A stretch of DNA of 20,979 nt from a virus, in IMG/VR virus record IMGVR_UViG_3300031963_001096, positions 1-20,979 of that record. One strand, 5' to 3'. This document shows, piece after piece, positions 20,180 to 20,979 of the stretch. The translations under genes were made by a program, and so were the position numbers. Each line of letters starts with the position of its first letter. The first letter of the stretch is position 1. Under the pieces are notes generated by a model, which did no database searches, was not told the DNA's origin, and saw nothing but the letters and a program-made list of their open reading frames with translations.

Positions 20180-20979
20180 ATGAATCTCATCCAAGTACAA
20201 GAGCACCTCAAGGATATGCCCATGAGGGCAATCATGGAATACGCTAACGGGAAGAATCCACAGGTTCCTCCCTATTTGGCTTTGGGTGAGTTAAACCGCC
20301 GCAAGCAGATGGAGCAGTCTGCTAGGACAGGAACACCTCCTGAAGGCACAGTCAAAGACAAGCTTGAGAAAGAACTAACCGGACAGGCGGCTGACTTGAT
20401 GCAGGCTGGTGCGGCTAAACAAGCGCAGTCTAATCAACAGCTTCAACAGGGCTTGATGGCCCAACCTCAACCAGTGCCAGAGGGTACGCCTCAGCCTCCT
20501 CAGCAAGAGGAAGAGATGCCAGAGATGGCTCAACAGATGCCTCAGATGGCTGGTGGTGGATTGACCTCGCTGCCAACCAATGACATGTTTAAATTTGCAG
20601 GCGGTGGCGGTGTTGTCGCTTTTGCCAACGGTGATGTTGTTGTAGATGAGTTTAGCGCTGCTAATCCAGCCTTTTATGATGAGCAACTTGCCGTCAACAG
20701 AGTCAAGAATGAAGAAAAACAACGCCTCCAAAGCCAAAAAGAATTGGCAGATAAAATTAAATTCTTAGAAACTGCTGCGCCAGAAATTGCTGAACGTTTA
20801 AAGCGAGAAAGAGCGTCTGAATTACCTCAGGCGGCTGCGCCAGCCAAAGCGCAACAAGGTATTGCATACGACCCAGCTACAGCAACCCGCAGAAGCGACT
20901 TTGCTCAAGGTCAGCCTGCGCCTGCCGCCGCCGCTCCATCTGGCGGTGGTATTCCTGCCAGCATCAAGATGCCCGGTGC
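20180..20979 (+). CDS. Phage virion protein, 3' end missing
   Basis: The frame is open from the ATG at 20180 (AAGGG seven bases upstream, next to the previous stop) to the window end: 266 codons plus two bases. The N-terminus reads 'MNLIQVQEHLKDMPMRAIME' followed by 'NPQVPPYLALGELNRRKQM'. The 'VPPYLALGEL.RR' box is a conserved start in podovirus-like virion proteins. Then come a Gln/Pro-rich segment, 'MAGGGLTSL', a short 'FAGGGGVVAFANGDVV' beta segment, a charged helix around 'RVKNEEKQRLQSQKELADKI', and Ala/Pro-rich linker. It is the fourth gene of the presumed internal-protein block. Larger members of such blocks can carry peptidoglycan hydrolase or other domains further on, which this window cannot show. 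Truncated by the window edge. Confidence 0.72.
   Translation, partial: MNLIQVQEHLKDMPMRAIMEYANGKNPQVPPYLALGELNRRKQMEQSARTGTPPEGTVKDKLEKELTGQAADLMQAGAAKQAQSNQQLQQGLMAQPQPVPEGTPQPPQQEEEMPEMAQQMPQMAGGGLTSLPTNDMFKFAGGGGVVAFANGDVVVDEFSAANPAFYDEQLAVNRVKNEEKQRLQSQKELADKIKFLETAAPEIAERLKRERASELPQAAAPAKAQQGIAYDPATATRRSDFAQGQPAPAAAAPSGGGIPASIKMPG

Overview
The window is a contiguous piece of the late (virion and lysis) region of a tailed double-stranded DNA bacteriophage. All 24 genes lie on the + strand and are packed almost without gaps: intergenic distances are 0 to about 12 bases and several neighbours share an ATGA stop/start overlap. I saw no tRNA, rRNA, CRISPR array, insertion sequence, integrase, promoter or terminator. 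No tail sheath, tail tube or classical tape-measure gene is visible. Together with an SU10-type adaptor at the left edge and a nozzle/stabilisation-like beta protein, this points to a short-tailed (podovirus-like) phage. The protein types resemble those of uncultured aquatic phages of Gram-negative bacteria. That is an impression from family resemblance; the host cannot be read from this window.

Layout. (1) 1-2208: the 3' end of a head-tail adaptor gene, two small beta-rich virion proteins, and a 278-residue protein built from a strict 20-residue repeat plus Trp-Gly clusters. (2) 2218-8825: tail fibre/adhesin block. It holds a fibre-like protein with GGTG-type repeats, a small beta protein, four paralogous glycine-rich proteins carrying six copies of one glycine-rich module, and a small conserved protein inserted among them. 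(3) 8828-10734: lysis cassette. It has a 30-residue membrane peptide, a 95-residue probably exported protein with two cysteines, a 79-residue helical protein, a two-TM holin-like protein, a 3TM-type holin-like protein and a GH24 lysozyme with a Glu/Cys/Thr catalytic triad. (4) 10743-13174: a 695-residue nozzle/stabilisation-like structural protein and a 115-residue virion protein. (5) 13174-20979: a 1710-residue modular giant protein, then 315- and 301-residue virion proteins and a fourth protein running off the right edge. I infer these to be internal/DNA-ejection proteins.

Working model. The adaptor and nozzle-like protein build the portal-tail connection. The fibre block provides receptor binding, with the glycine-rich proteins as probable exchangeable adhesins. 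The lysis cassette ends infection. The right-hand block supplies proteins that may be ejected with the DNA. The least explained structures are the 20-residue repeat protein at 1372-2208, the six-module glycine-rich adhesin array, the helical module occurring four times across two adjacent genes (three in the giant protein, one in its neighbour), and the membrane-like repeats inside the giant protein.
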